From JANMDR01 sp031376425 (GTDB lineage Bacteria; Pseudomonadota; Gammaproteobacteria; Burkholderiales; Usitatibacteraceae): 15,209 nt of DNA. Position numbers and translations under genes: made by a program. Below the pieces are notes generated by a model that was given only the letters and a program-made list of their open reading frames with translations, made no database searches and was not told where the DNA came from. The stretch covers positions 1-15,209 of the forward strand of contig JANMDR010000215.1 of the NCBI GenBank assembly GCA_031376425.1, read 5' to 3'. Shown one piece after another: positions 1 to 6,578 of the stretch. Position 1 is the stretch's first letter, and each line of letters begins with the position of its first letter.

Positions 1-93
1 AACTCGGAACTCGCAAGGCGCGTGCTGTCCACGCCCGGAAAACCAACAAATCTAAGCATTTGTCAGAGCGCACCGCAATTTGCGAAAAATCTA

Positions 94-123
94 TTGTGGA
101 ACATCATGACAATAGCATATAAA
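94..123 (+). promoter_or_regulatory. Possible sigma70 promoter upstream of the candidate small membrane protein
   Basis: A TTGTGG box (94-99) and a TATAAA box (118-123) are separated by 18 bases, an acceptable sigma70 arrangement. Transcription would start near 130 and reach the AAGGAG ribosome binding site at 224-229. AT-rich intergenic DNA gives such matches by chance, so this is weak. Bases 1-238 otherwise hold no open frame I can support on either strand. Confidence 0.25.
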
Positions 124-238
124 TACAGGCGGAAGGCGGGAGAAAAGATGGCAAGTAGTCAGCGCGTTTTCACAGCGCGGCTACAAAAAACTACGGCAGA
201 AAATTCGCCGAGTGCCTGTGCAGAAGGAGTTGCAAGCG

Positions 239-535
239 ATGAATCACGACACCCATCAATACAAAATTCTCGGACTGGGAGTGGCACTGATCATGGCGAC
301 CGGGTTAGTGCTGCTGCATATTTATGATGACGGGGCGGCGAGCGTTGGGGATGACGGTAAGCGCTGTAGGCGCTTTAGGGGCTTTGACGGCTGGTTCACC
401 AGCCGAGTTATTGCTCGTTGCGTTGCTAGTATTATCATTGGTCGTACCACTAGTCTCGGTATTGACTACGGGCGCAGCAGCGGGCGGAATAGTGCCGGAT
501 GTTGTCGTATTAGCGTTCGTATCTGTTACAGGTAG
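239..535 (+). CDS. Candidate small single-pass membrane protein, antisense overlap with FimV-like gene
   Basis: A 98-residue frame starting at ATG 239 has a good ribosome binding site (AAGGAG, 224-229, spacing 9). Its first 31 residues look like a real membrane anchor: a short polar N-terminus, then a hydrophobic stretch at about residues 9-26 (ILGLGVALIMATGLVLLH), then acidic residues. From about residue 32 the sequence is rich in Arg, Gly and Ser and reads like the antisense of the opposite gene, which it overlaps from 305 onward. Either it is a genuine small protein whose 3' part was replaced by, or runs through, the neighbour's tail, or it is chance. No family is recognised. Confidence 0.25.
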   Translation: MNHDTHQYKILGLGVALIMATGLVLLHIYDDGAASVGDDGKRCRRFRGFDGWFTSRVIARCVASIIIGRTTSLGIDYGRSSGRNSAGCCRISVRICYR

Positions 536-1780
536 TGTGCTGGCTCCGGTAGCATTAGGTAGTGCAACAGGCTGTGCGTTTTCAGCAGCGGTGGTTCCGG
601 CAGGGCGGCTTTGCATGGCGTCTAAGCGCTTTTCTAAGCGCTTAACAGAATTACTTAGCGTGAGCAGTGCCGCTACTTGGTCATCCGCATCAAGTAGCAA
701 TTGCTTTTGGCGCATACCCGCCCGCGTTTCTTCGGTTACGCCGGTACTGCGGGTGATATCCACATCGCCACCAGAAAGCTTTAATGAAAATCCGGGCGAT
801 TTTGCGGCTGTTTGCGGCTTGTTTGTTGGTTTGCTGGTTGGGGCGGTGGTTTTGTTCGTGGTGCGGTCACGCTTTGCTTTGGGTGGTTCTTTGACCGGTG
901 TTGGAGTTTCGGAAGCCGGTTTTTTTTCAGCGCTCGCTGTGTTTGAAGGCGCTCTATTGGTAGGCTTTTCCGGCAGTTCTAAAGGGCTAGGCCGCGCACT
1001 ATTTTGCGGCAGGGAGCGCAGATCGGGTAGCGCAATATTGGTGCCCGGCGGTAGCGGCGCTGATGCGGCATAACCGGCAATATTTGGATTCGTGTTGCGT
1101 AAAGCAGTTACATAACGGCTTTGGCTGCGCTTACTTTTTGGAAATAAACCGGTGGCAATCCCTTTCATCGAATCGCCCTCGCGGGCTATCCATACTCCTG
1201 GCGAGCGATCGCCGTTGCCGGTATTACTAGGCTTAACCGGCAATAGGGTGTTGGCGGTGCTCACAGGAACATTCACCGTGGTGGGTGGCGCAATACTGCC
1301 GGGTGCCTGCGGTGCTGGATCAAGCAACAATGCATAGTCGCGCACAACAGTGCCACCACCACAGGCAGCACGCATGCGTAGTTTTATCACCGGCTCGTTG
1401 ATGGGGTTATTGCTCTGAACGCGTAGGCGTTTGCTGCCGCGTATTTCTGCTACAGATAACTTGATTTCTCGGCCATGCAAATAGGTGTCATCACCAGCAA
1501 CGCGCTGCAGTACAAAGCATGATGTATCGATGGTTTCATTTTCCGCAGACGACAACAGCGGTAAGCTCACATCTAAGGATTCGCCTAAAAAGCTTCTCAG
1601 TGTAGGTTCACCCAAACTTAGCGCTGACGCGACACTAGCATGGAGGCCAAAGCTTAATACCGCACTCGAAAAGAGGGCTGTCACCATCATCGGTAAGATG
1701 CTGCGTTTAGGCGTTGCTATCGTACGCCGATCGTGGCGCAAGATTGCCACAGTATGAGTTCTAGCGCGCTGCATCATCAT
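305..1780 (-). CDS. FimV/HubP-like envelope protein with LysM-type domain
   Basis: 491 residues. A signal sequence or membrane segment lies at about residues 31-53, ending in ASVASA. It is followed by a FimV-type N-terminal domain (from LSLGEPTLRSFLGESLDV at 54-71 to about 155), which resembles the opening of FimV, the polar landmark and type IV pilus assembly protein. A LysM-like peptidoglycan-binding segment follows at about 196-252 (from VWIAREGDSMKGIATGLFP to PPGTNIALPDL). Then come a Pro/Thr/Lys-rich linker, a short coiled coil at about 360-393 and a Thr/Asn/Ala-rich tail. It lacks the acidic cytoplasmic region and C-terminal TPR of full-length FimV, so it is a short FimV-like protein, not a certain orthologue. 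No clear ribosome binding site precedes the first ATG; an internal ATG pair at 1690 would remove a basic N-terminal extension and begin directly at the signal sequence. Confidence 0.75.
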   Translation of the reverse strand: MMMQRARTHTVAILRHDRRTIATPKRSILPMMVTALFSSAVLSFGLHASVASALSLGEPTLRSFLGESLDVSLPLLSSAENETIDTSCFVLQRVAGDDTYLHGREIKLSVAEIRGSKRLRVQSNNPINEPVIKLRMRAACGGGTVVRDYALLLDPAPQAPGSIAPPTTVNVPVSTANTLLPVKPSNTGNGDRSPGVWIAREGDSMKGIATGLFPKSKRSQSRYVTALRNTNPNIAGYAASAPLPPGTNIALPDLRSLPQNSARPSPLELPEKPTNRAPSNTASAEKKPASETPTPVKEPPKAKRDRTTNKTTAPTSKPTNKPQTAAKSPGFSLKLSGGDVDITRSTGVTEETRAGMRQKQLLLDADDQVAALLTLSNSVKRLEKRLDAMQSRPAGTTAAENAQPVALPNATGASTLPVTDTNANTTTSGTIPPAAAPVVNTETSGTTNDNTSNATSNNSAGEPAVKAPKAPTALTVIPNARRPVIINMQQH

Positions 1781-1872
1781 TGGTGCGTTAGCCTAATAAT
1801 TGTTGTTACGCACACATTGTGGCTGTTAGCTGAACTGATTTGGGGTATGTGTGAGAGGTATTCGACCATATG

Positions 1873-1904
1873 TATCGCCCTACAGTGCAACACTAAGGGC
1901 GATA
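1873..1904. repeat. Strong inverted repeat between the DUF4124 gene and the FimV-like gene
   Basis: TATCGCCCT (1873-1881) and AGGGCGATA (1896-1904) are perfectly complementary 9-base arms. An inner AGTG/CACT pair around a CAA loop extends the stem. It lies in the 205-base gap 1781-1985, about 80 bases past the DUF4124 stop codon. No T-tract follows on either strand, so it is not a standard intrinsic terminator. It may be a transcript 3' end stabiliser, a Rho-assisted terminator or a protein site. I see nothing else in this gap. Confidence 0.55.
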
Positions 1905-1985
1905 AAGAGTTTGAAACCATAGGATGATACTAAAAATTGCGATGCCCATCAAAAGTGGCACACAAATTCACAAAAAAGACCTCAT

Positions 1986-2459
1986 TTACTTGCATGATGA
2001 TTTGGCAAGTGCGCGGGCACGGGATGCTTCAGCGTCACGTTCTTCTTGCGTCATAAATACTGCCGCTCCAGATGCATCTGCTTTTTTGAGCGGCGTACCC
2101 GACTCCACTAAGCGTAAATTATCTTGGGCAACCTTGCAGTTTTCTGCATCAACTTTGGCTTTTTCAGCATCAGCTGCTTCTTTTGCGGCCTTTTCAGCAG
2201 GTGTTAATGGGGCGGCCACTTCTTTCACAGCATCCTTGAGCGGAGCCTTTCCAGCTTTGTTAGCAGCTGCTACTGGAGCTGTCGCTGCACTTGGTGCTAC
2301 TGGGGTGAGTTTTTTCGGTGTGGTTTTTGCTTCAGGCGGCGGCACGTCACTATATTGAATCTTGCCGTCTTTATCCACCCACTTATATACCTGCGCCGCT
2401 GCGGTAACGGTAGCAAATAAAATCGCGAAAAATACCAAAATACTGAAAGGTGGTTTCAT
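1986..2459 (-). CDS. DUF4124 domain-containing exported protein
   Basis: 157 residues. A signal peptide is visible at 1-22 (hydrophobic core, ending TAAAQ). It is followed by the DUF4124 signature VYKWVDKDGKIQYSDVPPP (24-42), a small domain common in periplasmic proteins of beta- and gammaproteobacteria whose biochemical role is not known. Residues 45-75 are an Ala/Pro/Lys linker. Residues 80-157 are Ala/Lys/Glu-rich helix with a conserved-looking NCKVAQDNLRLVESG segment and a C-terminal SSCK; the two cysteines could form a disulfide. The gene starts 24 bases after the lipoprotein gene stop, so the two are probably co-transcribed. The ribosome binding site is weak. Confidence 0.8.
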   Translation of the reverse strand: MKPPFSILVFFAILFATVTAAAQVYKWVDKDGKIQYSDVPPPEAKTTPKKLTPVAPSAATAPVAAANKAGKAPLKDAVKEVAAPLTPAEKAAKEAADAEKAKVDAENCKVAQDNLRLVESGTPLKKADASGAAVFMTQEERDAEASRARALAKSSCK

Positions 2460-2483
2460 GATGATTTCAATCTTTAAAAAATG

Positions 2484-2852
2484 TTATTGCCAAGATAGTG
2501 GCGGATAGCCAGACTGTTTAACGCTTGCTACACACAACGCGCTGACTTCATCCGCTAATTTGATCGTGAGTGGACTGTCAAACTGCAAAGCGGCTGCTTC
2601 GGCTTGTTTTAGTAACTGCGCAGCGCTAGGCCATAAGGCAGCGCGTTCCGCAGCTTGGGTAACATGATTACGCGCCTGTAAGAGGGCATTTTGGGCAATC
2701 GCTGTGATCGCAGTGGGTTTAGCGGGGATGATGGCAACTACGGGCGCTACAACGGCGGGTGTTTCTGGCGGTTTGCTAAAAAAACTACAGCCATTTAGCG
2801 CCACTAAACTCGCACTGACGGCGGTCGTAGTCAGTATGCGCGTGACGCACAA
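2484..2852 (-). CDS. Small outer-membrane lipoprotein, DUF4398-like helical domain
   Basis: I place the start at TTG 2852, giving 122 residues. The protein then begins with a signal peptide leading straight to the lipobox LNGC (lipidated Cys near residue 22). The longer in-frame extension to ATG 3002 would bury the signal peptide behind about 50 atypical residues and is less likely. After lipidation there is a Pro/Ala/Val linker, then an Ala-rich helical stretch (about 50-110) with a pattern of residues carrying Gln, Glu, Arg and Leu, similar in style to DUF4398 lipoproteins. It lies upstream of the DUF4124 gene on the same strand. Function is unknown; start confidence is moderate. Confidence 0.6.
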   Translation of the reverse strand: MCVTRILTTTAVSASLVALNGCSFFSKPPETPAVVAPVVAIIPAKPTAITAIAQNALLQARNHVTQAAERAALWPSAAQLLKQAEAAALQFDSPLTIKLADEVSALCVASVKQSGYPPLSWQ

Positions 2853-3193
2853 TAATTCCCGCCATTTAGAAATGGCAATAGTGATAATTTGGAATTGATT
2901 TGCTACCCTTGGCAGGATTGATTTTGCCGGCAGCGCTTGTTGCAAATTCATATTGTGGGCAACCAAAAAATATACTGGTTTTGAGTGTTGCTCGCTTTGC
3001 AAAGTTCAAACTAGATCTAAATTCTGCTGATTTTACCAAAAAAACACCTAACTTCAATAAGTTAGCGCTGTTTTCTCATTTAAATTAGCAAAAGCAGAGG
3101 GTAGCTGCAAAACTGGTAGCCCGTCAATACATTTAATGGGTTTTGCCATAAAACTATGAGTTACCGCACCTTCATAGAGGTTTCATAGCGGTT
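2853..3193. other. Intergenic region downstream of the deacetylase operon
   Basis: This is 341 bases without a supported gene (unless the lipoprotein uses the upstream ATG at 3002). It contains the minus-strand terminator candidate at 3037-3066 and short TTTCATAG-type repeats at its upper end. The promoter for the lipoprotein-DUF4124 pair should lie at about 2860-2990, an AT-rich stretch, but I cannot pick out convincing boxes. Confidence 0.5.
3037..3066 (-). terminator. Candidate intrinsic terminator for the deacetylase operon
   Basis: CTAACTT (3048-3054) and AAGTTAG (3059-3065) form a 7-base stem with a CAAT loop. Read on the minus strand, the hairpin is followed by GTG and then seven T (3044-3038). 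The stem has only two GC pairs, so it is modest. It lies about 130 bases past the stop of the last operon gene. Confidence 0.45.
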
Positions 3194-3201
3194 TCACATA
3201 G
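3169..3201. repeat. Three short direct repeats at the operon 3' end
   Basis: Three near-copies of a 10-13 base unit (core TTCATAG; forms CTTCATAG, TTTCATAG, TTTCACATAG) sit head to tail across the stop codon at 3194. They may be slippage-generated; no function is evident. Confidence 0.4.
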
Positions 3202-4129
3202 GTTTGGGCGACTGGGCGTTGAAAGCAGCGCTTATTTCTCCGGCGCTCGCACACCACAAGTCCGCACGTGCAGTGACATGCGCAAGTGCTGCTTCAAGGT
3301 GCTTAATGCGATGCGGCTGCCCGAGTACCCACGGGTGCAATGAGAGCGCTAATATGCGCCCGCCTTGAGTTTGTGCTTCCGCACTCAAAAAATCACAGGC
3401 ATCACAAACTTGTACACACCAGCTTTCCTCAGAATGCTGATTGTCCATTATTACAAAACGATCTTCCAGTTCGGTTGAAAGCGGCATGGACAGAAGATCC
3501 CCATGCCGGGTGTGAAATGCATAGGGCATGTCATCGTTTACCCAGTCGCAAAAATAGTCGATGCCGTTTTGCTTCAACAGTTCTGGTGTTGCCGCAGTTT
3601 CTAATTTTCCTGGGCTTAGCCAACCGCGAATTGCTTGCTTGGTGTGGCTGCGTAAGGTATCGAGTGAGCGTTGTACTAGCGCAGTTTCTGCTTCTAAACT
3701 CAAGCCGCCCGCATGGGGTGTATCCATATTCCATGAGTGCCCCATTACCTCATCGCCTCGGGAATTGATAGCAGCTAGCAGTTGCGGATAGCGCGTGGCA
3801 ATCTCGGCATTGAGGGCAATGGTGGGGCGAATGCCGTAGCGATCAAAGGCATCAAAAAAGCGATAAATGCCCACGCGATTGCCGTAATCTCGTAAGGTGA
3901 AATGTCTTAGGTCGGGGTAGGGCATTGTCATATTCCCCGGCAGCTTGACTGGCTTGCCTTCGGGATTTAACGGGAAGTGCTGCACGCTCACATTCACCCA
4001 AAGCGCTAAATTTTTACCGTTAGGCCATGTGATTTTGGGCCGGTCAGTAAGCATAGACCATTCATAACGATCATGATCCATGCCATAGCGACGCTGCGGA
4101 TATTGCAAATAGGTTTCATCAAGCGCCAT
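3194..4129 (-). CDS. PuuE-like polysaccharide deacetylase-fold hydrolase (paralogue 2)
   Basis: 311 residues of NodB/CE4 fold, related to PuuE-type allantoinase. Visible landmarks are RPKITWPNGKNLALWVNVSV (30-49), FTLRDYGNRVGIYR (77-90), GDEVMGHSWNMDTPH (125-139), RGWLSPG (168-174), WVNDDMPYA (196-204) and LHPWVLGQPHRIKHLE (264-279). The classical H-S/T-x-x-H zinc motif of polysaccharide deacetylases is not present, while the DD-x-PY and HP-x5-PHRI elements match the metal-independent allantoinase branch. The expected activity is therefore hydrolysis of a cyclic amide or ureide rather than sugar deacetylation (inference). There is no signal peptide, so it is cytoplasmic. It overlaps the preceding gene by 11 bases, with AGAGG 6-7 bases before its ATG, implying translational coupling. 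It is a clear tandem paralogue of the preceding gene. Confidence 0.85.
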   Translation of the reverse strand: MALDETYLQYPQRRYGMDHDRYEWSMLTDRPKITWPNGKNLALWVNVSVQHFPLNPEGKPVKLPGNMTMPYPDLRHFTLRDYGNRVGIYRFFDAFDRYGIRPTIALNAEIATRYPQLLAAINSRGDEVMGHSWNMDTPHAGGLSLEAETALVQRSLDTLRSHTKQAIRGWLSPGKLETAATPELLKQNGIDYFCDWVNDDMPYAFHTRHGDLLSMPLSTELEDRFVIMDNQHSEESWCVQVCDACDFLSAEAQTQGGRILALSLHPWVLGQPHRIKHLEAALAHVTARADLWCASAGEISAAFNAQSPKPM

Positions 4130-5039
4130 GTTTTGCCTCTGTCAAAATATGGGCAGCTACAGCATCGTAATGATTAGCTAAATAATGCTGCGCAATTTCG
4201 CGCCCTGTTGTTACCCATACATCGGCATGTCCCGTGATGTATTCCAAGGCTTCCTCGTAGGCCTTAATGCGGTGTGGGCAGCTTACTTGATAGTTATGGG
4301 TGGGAAGACACATCACGGTGCCTGACTGCGCACCTTCCGCATAAAGGCGATCAAACGCATCCATAATCATTTGCCCATAGCGCCGTGGAGGAATTTTATT
4401 GACCACATACACAATGGTGTCGTTAAGCTCTAGTGAATACGGCACCGATACGAAGCGCTTACCGTTGCGTACACGCACTGGTGTTGGCTGATCGTCATGA
4501 AATAAATCGCAGGTATACATACCGCCTAGCTCGGCAAATAAATCAATGGTGGTTTCAGAATGCGATAGCGCTGGCGCTAAATAGCCGGCAGGGCGCTTAC
4601 CTACGGCACGTTCAATGGCATCCATCGATTCCAAAATCATGGACCGTTCTTGGTCTTCGCTCATGCCGTAGGTGTAACGGGTGTTATAGATACCGTGGGT
4701 AAAAAACTCCCAATCGCGTTCGGCGCAAAGCGAAATTATTTCGGGGTGGTGATCGCATAACGCGGTTGAAAGCGAGATTGAACCGCGTATGCCGTATTTA
4801 TCCAGCAACTGCATTTGCCGCATATGGCCCACTCTATTACCGTAGTCGCGAATTGAATACCCCGGTACTGCTGGATAGGGGTGCGGCCATGCCGCGCGTG
4901 CGGGGTTTTTAGGGGGATTTAGCTCGTAAAACTCAATATTGGGTGCGACCCAAAACGCGAGCCTTTTACCGTCCGGCCACGTGATTTTTGGCCGATTTTT
5001 ATAGGGGAAATAATCGTAGTAGCCGGGATCGTTTTTCAT
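4119..5039 (-). CDS. PuuE-like polysaccharide deacetylase-fold hydrolase (paralogue 1)
   Basis: 306 residues. It shares the architecture of the next gene: RPKITWPDGKRLAFWVAPNI (16-35), YSIRDYGNRVGHMR (61-74), FFTHGIYNTRY (112-122), AGYLAPALS (151-159), FHDDQP (180-185) and PTHNYQVSCPHRIKAYEEAL (256-275). Like its paralogue it lacks the canonical deacetylase zinc triad, and HP of the C-terminal motif is changed to HN. The two proteins differ in likely active-site positions (HSWNMDTPH versus HGIYNTRYT), so they probably have different substrates or form a hetero-oligomer in which one is regulatory (inference). The start follows TAGGAAG, in which the upstream gene's stop codon forms part of the ribosome binding site; the gap is only 9 bases. 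Cytoplasmic. Confidence 0.85.
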   Translation of the reverse strand: MKNDPGYYDYFPYKNRPKITWPDGKRLAFWVAPNIEFYELNPPKNPARAAWPHPYPAVPGYSIRDYGNRVGHMRQMQLLDKYGIRGSISLSTALCDHHPEIISLCAERDWEFFTHGIYNTRYTYGMSEDQERSMILESMDAIERAVGKRPAGYLAPALSHSETTIDLFAELGGMYTCDLFHDDQPTPVRVRNGKRFVSVPYSLELNDTIVYVVNKIPPRRYGQMIMDAFDRLYAEGAQSGTVMCLPTHNYQVSCPHRIKAYEEALEYITGHADVWVTTGREIAQHYLANHYDAVAAHILTEAKHGA

Positions 5040-5048
5040 TTGCGCTTC

Positions 5049-5714
5049 CTACTTTTTTGAATCAAGCCAAGTCGCCACCTCTGCCACACTAGTTACATCG
5101 GCATACTTCAACATAAGATCGGTTAAGTTAGCGAAATGATAGCTTTCATGCTTATCGGCCACACATTCTTCCGGCACAATGGTGCGATAGCCGCGCGCTA
5201 AGCTTTCAACCGCGGTGGCGCGGACACAACCAGATGTAGAACCACCGGTGATGATGACGGTATCTACCTTATGCCAAACCAGCAAACTTTGTAATTGCGT
5301 TTCAAAAAAAGCGGAGGCCATTTTTTTACAATAAACCGTATCGCGTACTCGATCAATTTTTACACGATCATCAAATTCTGAGCGACGCGAATTAAATTTT
5401 ATGTTCTGCAGTGAGTCAGGCGTATTGGTGCGGGTGCCCCAAACACCGGCGTCTTCGCCGGACTCCATGTAAGCTACATAAGTCCAAACCACAGGCCAAT
5501 TTAGGGCGCGCATTTTATCTGAAAGCATATTGATATATTCCAACTGGCGCGGATCAGTTTCGTACGCCGTTTTAAATTCATCTACTTTGGTATAAGCTTT
5601 TTGCGGATCAATATTAACTAATACTGCTTTTGTACCATAGCCAAAGCGGGCGCGAGTGGGGTTAGCCTTTACATCGGCCCAAATTTGCCGTGCGGTTTTA
5701 TCAGACATTTCCAT
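5049..5714 (-). CDS. Isochorismatase-family cysteine hydrolase, N-carbamoylsarcosine amidase-like
   Basis: 221 residues. The catalytic triad of the superfamily is visible: Asp36 (VLVNIDPQKAYT), Lys130/131 (YCKKMASAFFET) and nucleophile Cys163 (GGSTSGCVRATAVESLARG) with its preceding cis-peptide region. Length and N-terminal extension match N-carbamoylsarcosine amidohydrolases and related maleamate or ureidoacrylate amidases, which release ammonia, or carbamate as CO2 plus ammonia, from a linear amide. It is the first gene of a three-gene operon with two PuuE-like ring-opening hydrolases, which supports a role in cleaving their product. The start has a strong ribosome binding site (AAGGAG, spacing 9). 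It is divergent from the PaiB-type gene; palindromes in between may control it. The exact substrate cannot be read from sequence. Confidence 0.85.
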   Translation of the reverse strand: MEMSDKTARQIWADVKANPTRARFGYGTKAVLVNIDPQKAYTKVDEFKTAYETDPRQLEYINMLSDKMRALNWPVVWTYVAYMESGEDAGVWGTRTNTPDSLQNIKFNSRRSEFDDRVKIDRVRDTVYCKKMASAFFETQLQSLLVWHKVDTVIITGGSTSGCVRATAVESLARGYRTIVPEECVADKHESYHFANLTDLMLKYADVTSVAEVATWLDSKK

Positions 5715-5729
5715 TGCAAAGTTCTCCTT

Positions 5730-5748
5730 AGATTTATTGCATAAATCT
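5730..5748. promoter_or_regulatory. Inverted repeat upstream of the cysteine hydrolase operon (operator-like)
   Basis: AGATTTAT and ATAAATCT are perfect 8-base arms around TGC, lying immediately upstream of the operon's ribosome binding site. Its position over the probable transcription start suits a repressor site. On the transcript it would be a weak hairpin next to the AAGGAG. Confidence 0.45.
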
Positions 5749-5758
5749 TACACTAAAG

Positions 5759-5770
5759 TTGTCCGGACAA
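5759..5770. promoter_or_regulatory. TTGTCCGGACAA palindrome, GntR/FadR-type operator candidate
   Basis: This is a perfect 12-base palindrome in the 150-base region between the divergent cysteine hydrolase operon and the PaiB-type gene. The TTGT-N4-ACAA form resembles operators of FadR-subfamily GntR regulators. No GntR gene is in the window, so the regulator would be encoded elsewhere. Confidence 0.45.
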
Positions 5771-5864
5771 GTTGTGTGTTGCGCAAAATTTGAATGTTAA
5801 AAATTTCCCCATAAAATTAGCTACACTAGCTATTCCAGCCCTAATTTATTGCAAGGATATTGAT

Positions 5865-6497
5865 ATGTATTTGCCCAAACATTTTCGCGAAGATAATTTA
5901 CAAACGCAACATGACCTTATGCGTGCCTATCCTTTGGCAACCCTTATATCTGCTGGGGCTTCGGGCTTAATGGCGAATTCAATACCGTTTCTAATTTACC
6001 CTGATGAGGGCGAATTTGGTGCGCTGCGCGCCCATGTGGCGCGTGCTAATCCGCATTGGCAGGAGTTAAAAACGGTGCAGGAATGTATGGTGCTGTTTCA
6101 GGGTGCAGATGATTATATTCGTCCGGCTTGGTATCCCAGCAAACAAGAGCATGGCAAAGTCGTACCAACGTGGAATTTTGTCGCTGTTCATGCATGGGGT
6201 GCACCAAAAATCGTTGAGGATGATGCTTGGTTGCGCAGGCAAGTGGGCGACCTTACCTATTCACGTGAGCATGCGCAACTTGATCCGTGGAAAGTAGACG
6301 ATGCGCCTGCTGATTTTACCGCCGCATTGTTCAAAGCCATTGTGGGTATTGAGATTCCCATTGCGCGGATTGAAGGCAAGTGGAAGGTGAGTCAGAATCG
6401 CCCAGCTGCCGATCGTGAAGGGGTAGTAGAAGGCCTGCGTGGGCAGGGTGAAATGAGCGAACCAATGGCGAACTTAGTGGCGCAATCAGCGCACTAA
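5865..6497 (+). CDS. PaiB-family FMN-binding negative transcriptional regulator-like protein
   Basis: 210 residues from ATG 5865, preceded by AAGGA (5853-5857) at spacing 7. The longer in-frame opening at 5772 has no ribosome binding site and adds residues foreign to the family. Hallmarks of the PaiB/FMN-binding split-barrel family run along the whole length: MYLPKHFRED at the start, PLATLISAGASGLMANSIPF, LRAHVARANPHW, YIRPAWYPSKQEHGKVVPTW, and the C-terminal VGIEIPIARIEGKWKVSQNR. The family name comes from Bacillus PaiB; in most bacteria it is a soluble flavin-binding protein of unproven regulatory or reductase role. It is divergent from the hydrolase operon and may be co-regulated with it. 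Confidence 0.92.
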   Translation: MYLPKHFREDNLQTQHDLMRAYPLATLISAGASGLMANSIPFLIYPDEGEFGALRAHVARANPHWQELKTVQECMVLFQGADDYIRPAWYPSKQEHGKVVPTWNFVAVHAWGAPKIVEDDAWLRRQVGDLTYSREHAQLDPWKVDDAPADFTAALFKAIVGIEIPIARIEGKWKVSQNRPAADREGVVEGLRGQGEMSEPMANLVAQSAH

Positions 6498-6530
6498 AAC
6501 AGATTCTCTAAGGGCATTATCGCTACAAAA

Positions 6531-6578
6531 TTTAGTTCGAACTTTAGTTCAAAACTTAGTTCGAATTTTAGTTGAAAG
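6531..6578. repeat. Imperfect 12-base tandem repeat, four copies
   Basis: Four head-to-tail units of about 12 bases (consensus TTTAGTTCgAAc) begin at 6531, 6543, 6556 and 6567. They fill the 70-base convergent gap and include the stop codon of the metallopeptidase gene. Two copies contain a TTCGAA palindrome, so the array is also locally self-complementary. No GC-rich terminator hairpin is present here. Confidence 0.7.

Noticed and set aside
22..327. Plus-strand open frame of 101 codons at the window start
   Set aside because: Composition is unprotein-like (Ser/Thr/Arg/Gly-rich), with no ribosome binding site at its start and no hydrophobic core or motif.
324..1073. Long plus-strand open frame (249 codons) rich in Val, Leu, Ala and Gly
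   Set aside because: It is the antisense of the Thr/Pro/Ala-rich low-complexity part of the FimV-like gene, has no ribosome binding site, and shows no domain; the opposite strand has a signal peptide, FimV motif and LysM motif.
1924..2358. Plus-strand open frame opposite the DUF4124 gene
   Set aside because: Low-complexity Ala/Ser/Phe antisense of the Ala/Lys-rich helix of the DUF4124 protein; the minus strand has a clear signal peptide and DUF4124 signature.
3194..5039. Chitin or peptidoglycan deacetylase annotation for the two deacetylase-fold genes
   Set aside because: No signal peptide, no H-S/T-x-x-H zinc motif, and the gene neighbour is an amidase; the PuuE-like branch fits better.
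5772..5864. In-frame N-terminal extension of the PaiB-type protein
   Set aside because: No ribosome binding site before 5772, and family members begin at the MYLPKHF segment, which has AAGGA at spacing 7.
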